From NCBI GenBank assembly GCA_016801845.1, contig CM028913.1:23774065-23838064 (forward strand): DNA of 64,000 bases, written 5' to 3'. How positions within the stretch are numbered: the stretch's first letter is position 1; each line of letters opens with the position of its first letter. This document shows positions 12,861 through 30,074 of this stretch, piece after piece. The position numbers were made by a program, and so were the translations under genes. This DNA comes from Polydactylus sextarius (lineage: Eukaryota; Chordata; Actinopteri; Polynemidae). The notes beneath the pieces are model-generated. The model ran no database searches. It was not told the DNA's origin and was given only the letters and a program-made list of their open reading frames with translations.

Positions 12861-13054
12861 TGTATATATATATATTTTCTATCTTCTATAAAAGACTGAA
12901 AGAACAAATATGTTCTTAACTGTGATTTTTATTAATTTAAAATTTATCGACCACAGACAGTTTTAATCTGGTGTAACAATCTCAGATTTGACTTTTTAAC
13001 TTCTTTATTTTTGGGTCAAATAGTTGAGAAACTATTGTTTTACGTGTTTATATG

Positions 13055-13060
13055 TTTATT
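13055..13060 (-). terminator. candidate poly(A) signal for nhlrc1
   Basis: AATAAA on the minus strand about 31 bases past the nhlrc1 stop codon. A second AATAAA lies at 13004-13009. Which one is used cannot be told. Confidence 0.4.
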
Positions 13061-13090
13061 TTTTTAAATAAACATCAGTTTTCTGTGTTT

Positions 13091-14317
13091 TCACAGAGCG
13101 AACAGCTCCATCTTCTCTTCAGTTGGAGCAGAATAAATCTTCACTGCGTGGTCTCCACTGTCCAGAACAATGAGCGTGTTGTTCAGCGACACCAGACCAG
13201 CTGGACGGATCAGGTGGTTTCCCATCAGAGGAGTCGGGACCGAGCTGCTCTGCCGGAGTTTCCCAAAACTCCAGATCATCCCTCGGTCAGAGTCGATCAC
13301 TATCAGGCCTCCGTCTCTGTCGAACGCCACGGCAGACATGTTGATGCTCGGCGTGGACTGAAGAGCGAGGCTGAAACTGTCTGTTTGATACAGGAGGTGG
13401 AAGTCGCAGCTGAAAACCTTCAGTCTTGTGTTTTGGCGTCTTCTTGGACGTGGATCATCTGGTAAATGCTCCATCACTGCTGTGTTCCCACTCATCTGAC
13501 AACAGGCCACTGATTTTGGACGCTGCAGGTTAAAGATGGACGTCTGATGCTCCAGGACGACGCCGTGTTTGTAGTTGACTTTAATCCGTGACAGAGTTCC
13601 AGCCTGGACGTCAGAGACCAGGATGTTCCCGCCGCCGTCTGTGTCCACGCCCCACGGCGTCTGGAAGGGACCTCTGACCGTTAACATGTGATCTCCTCTG
13701 GAGGTGAAAACCTTCACGGCTTCATCTCCTGCGTCCGTCACGACCACGTGACCGCAGGGCGTCACCGCCACGTCCAGCGGGTAACGGATCTCATCGCTGG
13801 CTCGTCCTCTTCGACCAAAACTGTGCAGCTTCTTACCCTGAGGACTGAAAACAACCACCCTCTTGTCCCCATCGTGCACCACCACTACGGTCCCAGAGTT
13901 TCCCAACAGAGAGATCCCTGTCGGGTTGATGAGCGTCCCCCATCCTCCGAAAGCACCGCAGAGGTGCAGACCTGCAGCTGAGCGACGGTGGACGCGGTCT
14001 AGGTTGGGGGATGTGGGACTCCGGGTCGACAGCAGCTCCTGGAGGTCAGCGAGGATCAGGCAGTGGGTGGTGCTGTCAACGCCGCACAGCTGTCGACAGA
14101 ACGGGCACTCGAGCTTCCTGAGGAGAGGGTGGGACAGAGCGGTGACGCATTCCAGACAGAGGACATGACCACAGGAAAGACTCTGAGGCCTGCGATCCCT
14201 CTGCTCGCTGCTGAACCTCTCAAAACAAACTTTACACTCCAGAAGATTGATCTGGATCTGTCTGAGGATCTGATCAGGACTCAAACTGCTGCTGCAGGAA
14301 GCAGGACACAAAGCCAT
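13091..14317 (-). CDS. nhlrc1: malin, E3 ubiquitin-protein ligase NHLRC1
   Basis: A single uninterrupted frame of 408 residues, close to the roughly 395 residues of mammalian malin, which is also intronless. Residues about 28-76 form a C3HC4 RING: C28 and C31, then SCGHVLCLEC, then CPFCRQLC. From about residue 118 to the end there are six NHL-type beta-propeller repeats with the usual pattern of P-x-G/D-V-A-V then hydrophobic-D-x-G-x-x-x-V-x-V-F. Examples are YPLDVAVTPCGHVVVTDAGD and LIRPAGLVSLNNTLIVLDSG. In mammals malin works with laforin to ubiquitinate glycogen-metabolism proteins, and its loss causes Lafora disease. The start chosen is the first Met of the frame, ahead of the RING. It is transcribed in the same direction as kif13a, whose start is 1.8 kb away. 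A duplicate (a/b) suffix cannot be assigned. Confidence 0.96.
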   Translation of the reverse strand: MALCPASCSSSLSPDQILRQIQINLLECKVCFERFSSEQRDRRPQSLSCGHVLCLECVTALSHPLLRKLECPFCRQLCGVDSTTHCLILADLQELLSTRSPTSPNLDRVHRRSAAGLHLCGAFGGWGTLINPTGISLLGNSGTVVVVHDGDKRVVVFSPQGKKLHSFGRRGRASDEIRYPLDVAVTPCGHVVVTDAGDEAVKVFTSRGDHMLTVRGPFQTPWGVDTDGGGNILVSDVQAGTLSRIKVNYKHGVVLEHQTSIFNLQRPKSVACCQMSGNTAVMEHLPDDPRPRRRQNTRLKVFSCDFHLLYQTDSFSLALQSTPSINMSAVAFDRDGGLIVIDSDRGMIWSFGKLRQSSSVPTPLMGNHLIRPAGLVSLNNTLIVLDSGDHAVKIYSAPTEEKMELFAL

Positions 14318-15116
14318 GACTGAGACTCAAACACCACCTGATGTTGTTGGGAAAAAAAAAAAAAAAAGGACGAGCCTGATAACGAAGAAGTGATGAAGAA
14401 GAAGAGAGGCCTGTTAGAGCAACATTTTAGGCTTTAGGCCTCAGATGATCACATGACGTGTTGAACGCCACACAGGCTCTCTGCTGCCCTCTTTTGGAAA
14501 TCAAGTGAGACACAAGTTGAAGTTAACATCACAACACGGCCTCGTCTTGTTTTATACACATCTTAAATATTTAAATCCTCACTACAGGTTGATAGATTCG
14601 TCTTTTTTCTTTTGTTGTTTTTTTTTACGTCTTTATCTGTGTTTTTCCACCTCCACCCTCCCCGTACCTTTAAACACACGTCGTTAAAGATCAGCATGAG
14701 GAAGCTATTTCAGTCTCAGAGGTTCACGGTGTGCAGACAGAGTGAAATCTGAGCCGAGGCGGCGCCGTTTGACCCCTTCGCTCCCGTCACAAAAAAAAAA
14801 AAAAAAAAAAACACAAAAGGTTGAACAAGGTCGTATGCGATTTCCTATTGTTACGTTTATAAACAAAACTGTCTCCTGCTGCTGTGTGAAGAAATAAGAC
14901 GTAGACGTTTATTTATTTTTATTATTTATTTGTTGTTGAAAGTAACAGTGTAAGATTCTTTCAACAAGAAGAGATGTAAAACATTTTTAATACATTTCTT
15001 TAATTTCACAGTGAAAAAAAGAGAACAGCACAAAGTCAGAGGAATTGTTTTGTTGGTTTTTTTTTTTTTATGTTTGTTTTTTGGCAAATGACGTCTAAAT
15101 CCAGAGACAATGTACC

Positions 15117-15162
<46 letters not shown>

Positions 15163-16592
15163 CGTCTGGTCCATTCCACAGAGGTCGATTCATGTCTGGA
15201 TTGTCAAAGGGGGATTTTATTATTATTATTTATCTGTGGTGAGATGATAACAATGAACGAGAAGAATCCAAAAAAAAACAAAACACACACACAAGCTCAA
15301 GATATTAGTCAGAATATAAACCGAGAAAAAAAACAAACAAAAAAAAAAACAACATGCAAACAGGCACGAGGGGTGAATTAAAACATTTACGATTACAGTG
15401 AGAGACGTAAAAATGACAATACTGGCATCCTGGTGTGTGTTAATACAAACTGTAACTACTAACTTTTTAAACATTTTCCTACTAAAAACACTAACGTGGA
15501 TTCGATTTGATTCGATTTGACACAGCCATGCAAAACGTAAGAGACGCGATAACACGAAGAAGAAGTCAGTAAAAACAAAAACTACCTGCGGTGAAGTTTG
15601 AGATTAATAATTGTCGTCTGTTATCGGTACAGTTAAAAAAAAAAAAAAAAAAAAAGATAGCAGCCATAGATGGACAGGGAAAGTCACAATGATTCACAAA
15701 ATACTCAAACGTTACAAAAATGTACAGTATTTTTTTTTTTTTTTGTTTAAATCCAAGAAAACTTTCCGAAAAGTGCTTAAACCGTGTGCTTCGCTTTGTT
15801 TCCAGGTCAAACCGTCAATGATCCTGTCGAGCTAAAGCCATTTTTGCATTGAAACCCTGTTCACATTCAAGTTATAGACATGAAAAAAAACAAAACCAAG
15901 TGTGAACATCGACAAAAAGATCTATGACTAATAAAAAAACAACAAGCCTTTCTGCGATTCTGCGATACATAAACATAAAAGGCTCTGATTATTTATAGTG
16001 ATAAATTCTACTTCATGGCTTGTTTTTTTTTTTTTTAACGTTGAAATGTATCGAACCAACATTGACCTTTGATGATATACTGAGTCATAGGATAAATGTT
16101 TTTCAAAGTTCATGCAGTCACATCTACAATCGGAGGTTTTTTTTTTTTTCCCATCGTCAACCATCTTTTCTTTCTCTTAAATTCGAACAAACCTGTCGTC
16201 AGTGGTTTAGTTGTTTTGTTTTGGTTGTTTTTTTTATATTCTATTTTAAATGACTGCATCATCGTTTCTCATACGTCTCACTCCCACTAACACTGACACG
16301 ACCTGCTCATCCATTAGTATTTCCTGTCTCCACTCCCTCTAAGTAGTAGTAATAGTAGTAGTAGTAGAAGTAGTAGAAGTGGTGGTGGTTGATGTTGTTG
16401 TCATGGTGATGGTAACGGGGGCTTTCTAAAGCTTTAATTGCACCGGTGTAGTGGTCGTATCTTATCACCTTCCACCCCACCCCGTGTTCAACCTGTGATC
16501 CTGCACACGTGGCTCCGTCTAGGAGGGTCGAGATCAGGAGTCGTCCCGCTGCAGCAGCCGCCGCCGCCGCCGCCGCCGTTTGGCTCCGGTTC
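14318..16592. other. intergenic and probable ptdss1 3' UTR
   Basis: No gene is seen. The right part (from about 14900) is T-rich on the plus strand and lies downstream of the ptdss1 stop. It holds several AATAAA or similar signals on the minus strand, for example in the 'tttatttatttttattattt' region near 14910, so much of it may be ptdss1 3' UTR. It contains A/T runs, a TA microsatellite (15119-15152) and a GTA/GGT-rich patch (16343-16395). Confidence 0.5.
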
Positions 16593-23296
<6,704 letters not shown>

Positions 23297-23420
23297 GGCT
23301 GGGCGAAGAAGAAGAAGAAGATGAAGTAGAAGTAGTAGAAGAAGAAGAGGAGTAATAGCGGTAGCGGTAGCGGTAGCAGTAGCGGCGGTAACAACAACCA
23401 CCACAAACTGCCAAACCGAC
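23297..23420 (-). promoter_or_regulatory. ptdss1: ptdss1 5' UTR with GAA and GTAGCG repeats
   Basis: Immediately upstream of the ptdss1 ATG, the plus strand carries a GAA/AGA run (23306-23348) and then a GTAGCG hexamer run (23356-23390) ending in 'gcggcggtaacaacaacc'. On the transcript these read CTT/TTC and CGCTAC repeats. Its role as 5' UTR is inferred from position. No TATA box is evident. Confidence 0.45.
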
Positions 23421-23965
23421 AGGAAACAGATACAGTAAATTAATTACATATCCATTTCTGTGAAGCAGTGACAGCTGAGCAGCACAGGGTTAAAACAAAC
23501 CAACGGGGAAGACAGATGTTAGACAAACAGCTCATTCTGGATTCTGATTGGTCCAAAGCGTATTGAAGTGGGTGTGGCTTAATGCGGAAGTGAGAGAGAC
23601 GGACACAGGCGAGGAGAGAGGAGGGGCAAGTCCACATGCTTTCCAATTCATCATGCGTTGCTGATTGTTTTTAGCGTGACCTCCACGCATTCAAAGACTT
23701 TTAACCGTCACGAAGACACAAAGTCACGAGAGTGACTTCTTCTTCTGCTATTCATTATTTAATTTCGAAGTAACACGTTCAAACTAAATATATTTAAACA
23801 TGTATCAGCTTGTTTGTTCTGTGAATTTAAACATGGAACTGTTTTTTAAACTGTCAAACACGTGTTTTCTAAAGTGCATTTTTTTTTCTGGAGTAATATG
23901 TAAATTGATTTGACACGGATGTGACGCCACGACGTTAATGTCCGCCATGACGGACGGTGGAAGTG

Positions 23966-24545
23966 GATTAGCTTTGAGACATTGCTATTTTAAACCGTTA
24001 AAACAGCTCCACACTTCCTTGCTAATATAACAAGAGTCATAACATCTAAAATTAAGGCACTGAGAACTTTGTAAGTGTACACATCGTTTATTAAAAAAAA
24101 ACTTTTTAACAGGTCGAACCTAGCGGTAGTTACCGGTCGCCGCCATGTTGAAAGTTAAGTCCTACAGGACGTTTGACGAACATAAACCAAAGGACAGAAC
24201 AGGAGGAGAGATAGTACAAATTAATTCCGCGCAAACGCGTGGATTTAATATGTCGGTGATAATATTTGGTCATTGTCTACAAGAGAATGAGTTAATTTGT
24301 ACCATCTGTCCTGTTTTGCTCATTGGTTCGTGTTCCTTAATTGACTTGTCGAACTTTCAACATGGCGGCGACCGGAAGCTACCGCAAGGTCTGATCTGTT
24401 AAAAAAAGTCTTTCTTAATAAACGATGTGTACACTTATAAAGTTCTCAGTGTTTCGTTTTAAATGTCAGGGCCCTTGTTATACTAGTAAGGGAGTGTGAA
24501 GCTACTTTGAGCTGTTTAAAATGTTTAAACTAGCGATGTCTTCAA
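23966..24545. mobile_element. long imperfect palindrome (fold-back element)
   Basis: The sequence reads nearly the same on both strands around an axis near 24254. The best arm, 24058-24156, starts 'cactgagaactttgtaagtg', runs through 'tacacatcgtttatta' and 'cggtcgccgccatgttgaaa', and matches the reverse complement of 24352-24450 at about 90 percent by eye. Matching goes on inward ('gatagtacaaattaa' against 'gatggtacaaattaa') and outward ('ccttgctaatataacaag' against 'ccttactagtataacaag', and 'ttaaaacagctc' against 'ttttaaacagctc'). It has no coding content. Each arm carries a CAACATGGCGGC motif, which fits the YY1 consensus. Confidence 0.82.
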
Positions 24546-25258
24546 GATACCTTGGTGCTAATAACTAGCATGACATTAGCACAAGCACTTTCGATAAAAA
24601 TCAATGTTTGGAATTTAGCGGGATAGCGGCAGTTTCGCTCCTTTGCAAATAAACGACTCGTCATGTTTTAAACACATCCAAAGTTCATTTTACACCTCAT
24701 TTCTCCTTTAAGAGTTTTCATAAAGTGACTGATGAAATGAAATGCCTTTGCCATTATAATGTCTTAAAAAACCGCATTAAATAATAATATACCAGAAAAA
24801 CAATCATTTGTTTAAATTTCCCGCTTGTTCCGTATTCCCGTGCACGTGTTCACCACTTCCGCTGTCCGTCACGGAGATACCACGTGATCACATTTCTGCA
24901 AAGGGTCAAAATGCACACGTGTGTATAAACAGCGTCCCTTTGTGGACACTTCTGGCTTCACAAGCAGCCAAATACAACTGTCAACAGCAAAACAACTTTT
25001 AATTGTTCTATGTAAAATATTCGAAATATGTTAAATATTCAAATGAAATTTCTTTCTTCTATAATTAGTCTGCACCACCCTGTATAAATACTGCACCCTT
25101 TAACTTTTTTGCAATAAATTTTGTATGTTTATTTTTTTTTTTTTTTAATAAATACCTGCAGAATCTGTTAGTCTTATTCTTGTGTATATATTATTTTTTA
25201 TTTGTATTATTATGTTTTGTTTTTGTACCAAAACACCAAAATAAATCCTCATATCTTG

Positions 25259-25312
<54 letters not shown>

Positions 25313-26669
25313 AAGAAATTAAAAGAGTAAATCTATTCAAAGGCAAACACATGACTCTTTTGTTGTAAAAGTGTAAAAAGAGTTTTAGTCGTTTTGACTG
25401 ACCTGATAACAGACGACCTAAAAGAGGCTTCGTAACGTGACTGCAGCAGATCAGACGTGATTTGATACTAAACCACTGAACTGCAGTTTTAAAAAGAGAA
25501 GAAAAAATAGACAGAAAGCTGATAAAGATCTGAGGTGATCCCTCTCTTGGCGAGGGTTTGACAGCTACTGTTTTTTTTTTTCCATCATTTTTATAGTAAC
25601 AGTCACGTCTGACAGTAACAATCAGGTTGTTGTCTGACTTTATACGAGTCTGGATGCCACTTTTTTCAAGATCACACATCAAAATGTTGATTTCCTCTCT
25701 GTACTTCACTCAGAGTTTTGTTTTTTTGGCATTAAATCAAATAAATTTGTGCATCAGCTGCGTTATAACTTAACATATTTAGATGTTTTCTATAATTAGT
25801 CTGAGTAGTTTGTTGCATGTAGATGCAGAACAAGAAGAAGCTTTGAGGAAGTTTTTACTTGTTAAGTAGAGAGACGCTACTATGTTTGAGCTGCTTTTAC
25901 TTTGGTTTATTTTGGACACAACCTGCACAACCTATATATGTATATTTACTAATTCATAGTTAGAAGGAAATTTAGCACAAGTCAAATAAAACATAAAGCT
26001 CCTGCTTTAGTTTTGTTTGTAGAATATGTGGAGTGAAGGTTCAGCTCAATAAAAAAGACAAATAGGCCATGAATTGTTTACATAGTTTTTGTTTTATTTA
26101 GAAAAGTGAAGATAAAAAATGTAAAAAAAAACAAAACAAAAAAAACGTTTTAATTGTATTTTTTCAGTTTTTAATACAATGAAATCATACAGTTTTTTTT
26201 TTTTTTTTTTACAATAAATGTTTAATATAAAGAAATATAACAACAGAATAAGCTTCTAAATCTACAGGCGATTAATCAATAATCAATCAGAAGTAATTAA
26301 TGAAGAAAATGTAGCTTGTTATCGAAAGATTTTTCAAAAATATAAAACAAAAACTTGTTTTCGAGCAGCAGGAGTTGAGATCATTTCTGAAGAATTCAGG
26401 GCTCCTGTTTTATCGTCTGTTTGTTTCCACTAATGTTTGATCGTATAAACAAACAACGTAAACAGGAAAAAATGTACAAAAACAGAAGAAACAAGTGACT
26501 TTATAGTCAAATGCAACTTCTCCTTTAACAGTTTGAAAGACAGAAAAAAAAAACTACGGACACACACAGGCAGTGATGCACAAATTTACATAATGAGGAA
26601 GTTTAAAAAAAAAAAAAGTAGTTTGTGTTTTTATATGTTTGAATTGTTCGTTTCATCAAACCTTTAAAT
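24546..26669. other. intergenic
   Basis: No gene is seen. Near 24851-24874 'caccacttccgctgtccgtc' mirrors 'gacggacggtggaagtgg' at 23950-23967, possibly a further displaced part of the palindrome arms. A TA microsatellite spans 25267-25309. The rest is AT-rich with long T and A runs. A minus-strand AATAAA near 26093 could serve the MS4A-like gene to the right. Confidence 0.5.
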
Positions 26670-27962
26670 TCAGTCTCCCTGTTTCAGCAGGATGATGGGC
26701 TGCAGAAAGAGAATAAACATTATTATTATTTACACTATATTTTATTTATCTAATAATAGAATATTATGTATCTGTAAAGACAAAGAAAAATAATTACATA
26801 CCAATGTGTTGAAGTGTTGCCTGCAAATAGCTTTACTTATCCAGAAGATCAAGAACAGGGACATTAGATTTTCAATCAGCAGCATCACTACGATCAGACC
26901 GTTGATCCCAACCTGTTAATACGACAGAATATGTGTTTTTTATCCGAGAGCGACGTCTAACTCGGTCGGGGATAATGATGGTATTTTTCTTTACCATTAA
27001 TTTATCTGACGCTTTCAGGTTTTCCAGGTAGATGCACAAAGTAACCGCTGCCACCGACCAGAAGAAACTCATGATGTTCAGAGAGAACGACAGCTTTACC
27101 TGGAAAATAAAAAACATATAGATTTTAAATTCACGTTACAATTACACACACAGAGATGAAATAAAACAGTTTAACTACAAATAAAAAGAGTTTATTAACC
27201 CCATGATGCAATTTTAAGTCAATTTACAGTCTATATTAATAATTTGCTATTAAAAATTCACTAAAAATCAAGTTTTTAATCTGCAAATAAAACCTCATCA
27301 GTATCATCTTGATCATAATTACTCACCACAGCCATGTGTGGCCCTCGTCCTGCAGCAAAGGACAGCAGACCAGTGATCACAAACTGATGTCAGACGAGAA
27401 ACAAAACAAAAAAACTATTTCATACAATCATATAAAATGCATACACATCCAAATGTGACATAATAACAAAAAGAAGAAGAACAAAGAGGCAGGAAAAGGA
27501 AGTATAAACAGAGACGTGTAGTTTTTCTCATCACACATATTTTTATTATTTAGTCCAGAATCGTATTTACCAGGACGCTGGGTAGAGTGTAGATCAGGGT
27601 TTTACTGTCTGATAAAATCAGACCAAGAGTGCCAAGAAACACACCACCGATGGCCTGGGCTGCCTTTAAAATGAACAGAAACAACAAATGTTTTTATAAA
27701 CAGACGATAAAATTTAACAATTCTAGAAAAAGAAAATAGAAATAGAAACAATTTGAGTTTTATTTTCTGTAGTGAGCATGTTTCTACAGTGAACAGTTGG
27801 ACTTACTCCGAGAGGTTTAGGTTTTCCCTTCAGGACAAAAATCTTGTACGAGTCTTTGAAGACGCAGTGAAACTTGTCCGGCATCAGTTGACCTGATTCA
27901 CCGATGTTGCCGATGGGAATAGTGATGATCATCCCGTCATTACACACAAATGTCTTCTTCAT
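26670..27962 (-). CDS. membrane-spanning 4-domain (MS4A/CD20-like) protein
   Basis: Six coding exons (5' to 3'): 27807-27962, 27571-27663, 27327-27383, 26995-27099, 26802-26912 and 26670-26699, all in phase 0, giving 183 residues. The start is the ATG at 27962, four bases into an exon that follows a TTCACAG acceptor. An untranslated first exon probably ends near 28090. The protein has a short N-terminus (MKKTFVCNDGMIITIPIGNI), then KGKPKPLGAAQAIGGVFLGT, which is the typical MS4A entry into helix 1. Helices 1 to 4 lie at about residues 52-68, 80-97, 105-125 and 138-160, with a short loop between helices 3 and 4 and a short tail ending LLKQGD. MS4A proteins sit in the plasma membrane of blood and other cells and modulate receptor signalling and calcium entry. 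Which member this is cannot be decided. It faces a second family member 2.1 kb away. Confidence 0.85.
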
Positions 27963-28212
27963 TTTCCTGTGAATCAAAAATCAAAATAAAGTGGACAATA
28001 AAAACATAGATTTATATCTCACAGTTAATCTGACCGAAGTTTTTAAATTGTTGTTTTTTTGTTTTTTTTTTTAGAAATGAACATACCTCTTTTGGTTTTG
28101 TTTCTTCTCAACTAGAACCTGAAGTTGTCCGCGTTCTCAAAAAGTGTTTGTAAAGGAAATGACCTGACACGACAATTGTCTTTGTTTCTCAATCTCACCT
28201 CCCCCCTTTTAA

Positions 28213-28260
<48 letters not shown>
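28213..28260. repeat. (TC)n(AC)n compound microsatellite
   Basis: Twelve TC units run directly into twelve AC units, just upstream of the minus-strand MS4A-like gene's likely first exon. Confidence 0.95.
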
Positions 28261-28698
28261 GTACACGTACACACACGCACAAAGACCTAAATTAAATAAA
28301 CTTTATTAAAGTTAATCTAAATTAAATAACAAAAAGAGGTTTTTTTCTTCCCCTAAAAAAACAAAGCAGCAGCACTAAAACATGCACGAGACACTGAGAT
28401 CTGAACACGATGATAAAACTGTTGAGCCACTGGCAGAAGAGAGGAAGTTAAAGGTGTGAGGTGACCTCATATTTCAAAGTATTTGTAGGGAAGTGAAAAT
28501 GTCTCAAGAACGAAGCATTTGTTTGACAGATACTGAGGGTGAAATAGATACTGCGCACGGCGAAACGTGGTAAGAATCATCATCTAATCTAATTTAATCT
28601 GATCTTATTTTTAATTATTATTATTATTATTAAAGTGCATAAAAAAAATTACAGTTTTAAATAATAAATACGACTTTGTTAGCATCTTTTTAGAAGGC

Positions 28699-28701
<3 letters not shown>

Positions 28702-28754
<53 letters not shown>
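28702..28754. repeat. (AT)n microsatellite
   Basis: An AT run of about 53 bases in the spacer between the two MS4A-like genes. The surrounding sequence to about 29150 is also strongly AT-rich and without genes. Confidence 0.95.
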
Positions 28755-28758
<4 letters not shown>

Positions 28759-29439
28759 GAATATGTTTTTTTGTACATTTAGTGTATGTTTGTTTTTTAA
28801 TTTCTCTTTAAAATTCTGCAAAAATTGGAGAAATAGATTTTATTATATATTATATTTATTTATTTTATATATATATTTTACATCAAGCAGCAAAAAGAAA
28901 CTTAATTATAACAACATGATATGTTTTATGACATGTGTGTGTGTGTGTGTGTATAAATACATATAAACATATATTTTGACATATATTAAAATACAAATAT
29001 ATGCAAAAGAATTTCTTTTTAAAATGGAAAAATCAACTAATATACATTAAAAATCTAACGATAACCTTATTTCTAACTTTATAAAGTGCTTGAAATAAAA
29101 ATAATAAATAAAATGAAAAAATAAAAAAATGAAAATAAATATTCACTCAAAAGCCTTTTGTTAAAAGTGAATTTTAGAGAAGATGTAAAAGCAGATAGTT
29201 AATTGCCTCTGAAGTTCTGGTCTATAACAACAAAAGTGAAAAGTCTGTCAGTTGTTTTTTTAACGTCCTGAGGTCGTGTATTAAGACATAAAAACATAAC
29301 AGCATCACAATCATCCAGACAAGTAAAAAAAAAAGACAAATGACTCTTTGAAAATGTCTTGATGTCAAAAAATGGATGTAATTCTGCATATATTTCTCAA
29401 GCACAAAACAAGATTATAATTACAAATTTATTTATAAAT

Positions 29440-29620
29440 ATAATTACGAATTTGGACAAATACAACAGAGTATCATCTGCATAACACTGAAGTAAAATAT
29501 TGTAATTTGGTTCAAACATAACAAATAAAGACTCAATAAAAGTGGGTCTAGTACAGAGACCTGTGCAACAGTGTTTGAAAGAAGCTAAATTCATCAACAG
29601 ATACAAGAAATTATTGTTAG
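29440..29620 (-). pseudogene. degenerate LINE reverse transcriptase fragment
   Basis: On the minus strand one frame reads LQCYADDTLLYLS (29505 to 29466), which matches the catalytic YADD block of non-LTR retrotransposon reverse transcriptases. About 60 bases upstream, in a different frame, the translation reads AQVSVLDPLLLSLYLL, a decayed form of the QGSxLGPLLFxLY block that normally precedes it by a short distance. The order and spacing are right but a frameshift separates them and no longer frame exists. It is an old truncated element, resembling L2/Rex-type fish LINEs, with no remaining function. Confidence 0.65.
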
Positions 29621-29652
29621 AAAAGTTCAAGATGAACCACAACATTTACATA

Positions 29653-29881
29653 TTAAAGTGATGATTCCGAATAACTTGAACTCAGGGTCTATTTTACCAC
29701 AAATAGGAGTCAAACTCCCCCTCGAGATATTTTACGTTGGTTGAGGTAATATCGAGTTTGACCAAGAACTGTCAAACTGGATATTACTTCAACCAATGTA
29801 AAATATCTGTTGATGGGGAGTTTGACTTGTATTCATGGTGAAATAGACTCTGGTTCATGTTACTCTGGACTGTCACTTTAA
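29653..29881. mobile_element. TTAA-flanked fold-back element, short copy A
   Basis: The left end is 'TTAAAGTGATGATTCCGAAT' and the right end 'ctctggactgtcactTTAA', arms of about 100 bases that are inverted copies of each other. The left arm has 'gagtcaaactccccctcgag' and the right arm 'gttgatggggagtttgact'. It contains only the ends of the 0.84-kb element at 49669-50504, so it is an internal-deletion copy. It lies between the two MS4A-like genes. Confidence 0.8.
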
Positions 29882-30074
29882 TATTACAACTATGACACAT
29901 GAATTTGAACAATGCTACGAGGTCGTCCACCAGAAATATGTAAATACAATCTGTTTAACATTCCTGCAGTTGTTTGGGTATTTAAAATGAAACAATCTCT
30001 AATATCTTCTCCATCTTATTTACTCAAAAGGTGGAAAAAACAATCATCATCATCCCTTCACACCACAGAGCACC

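Noticed and set aside
13052..14323. Several plus-strand frames of 60 to 137 residues
   Set aside because: They are antisense shadows of nhlrc1, whose minus-strand frame carries a clear RING and NHL repeats.
24145..24402. 85-residue plus-strand frame starting at a good-looking GCCGCCATG
   Set aside because: It lies wholly inside the palindrome, the mirrored arm explains both ends, and the product resembles no family. The GCCGCCATG is better read as a YY1-type motif.
25191..25709. 172-residue minus-strand frame
   Set aside because: Runs through the TA microsatellite and T runs; no domain or conserved motif.
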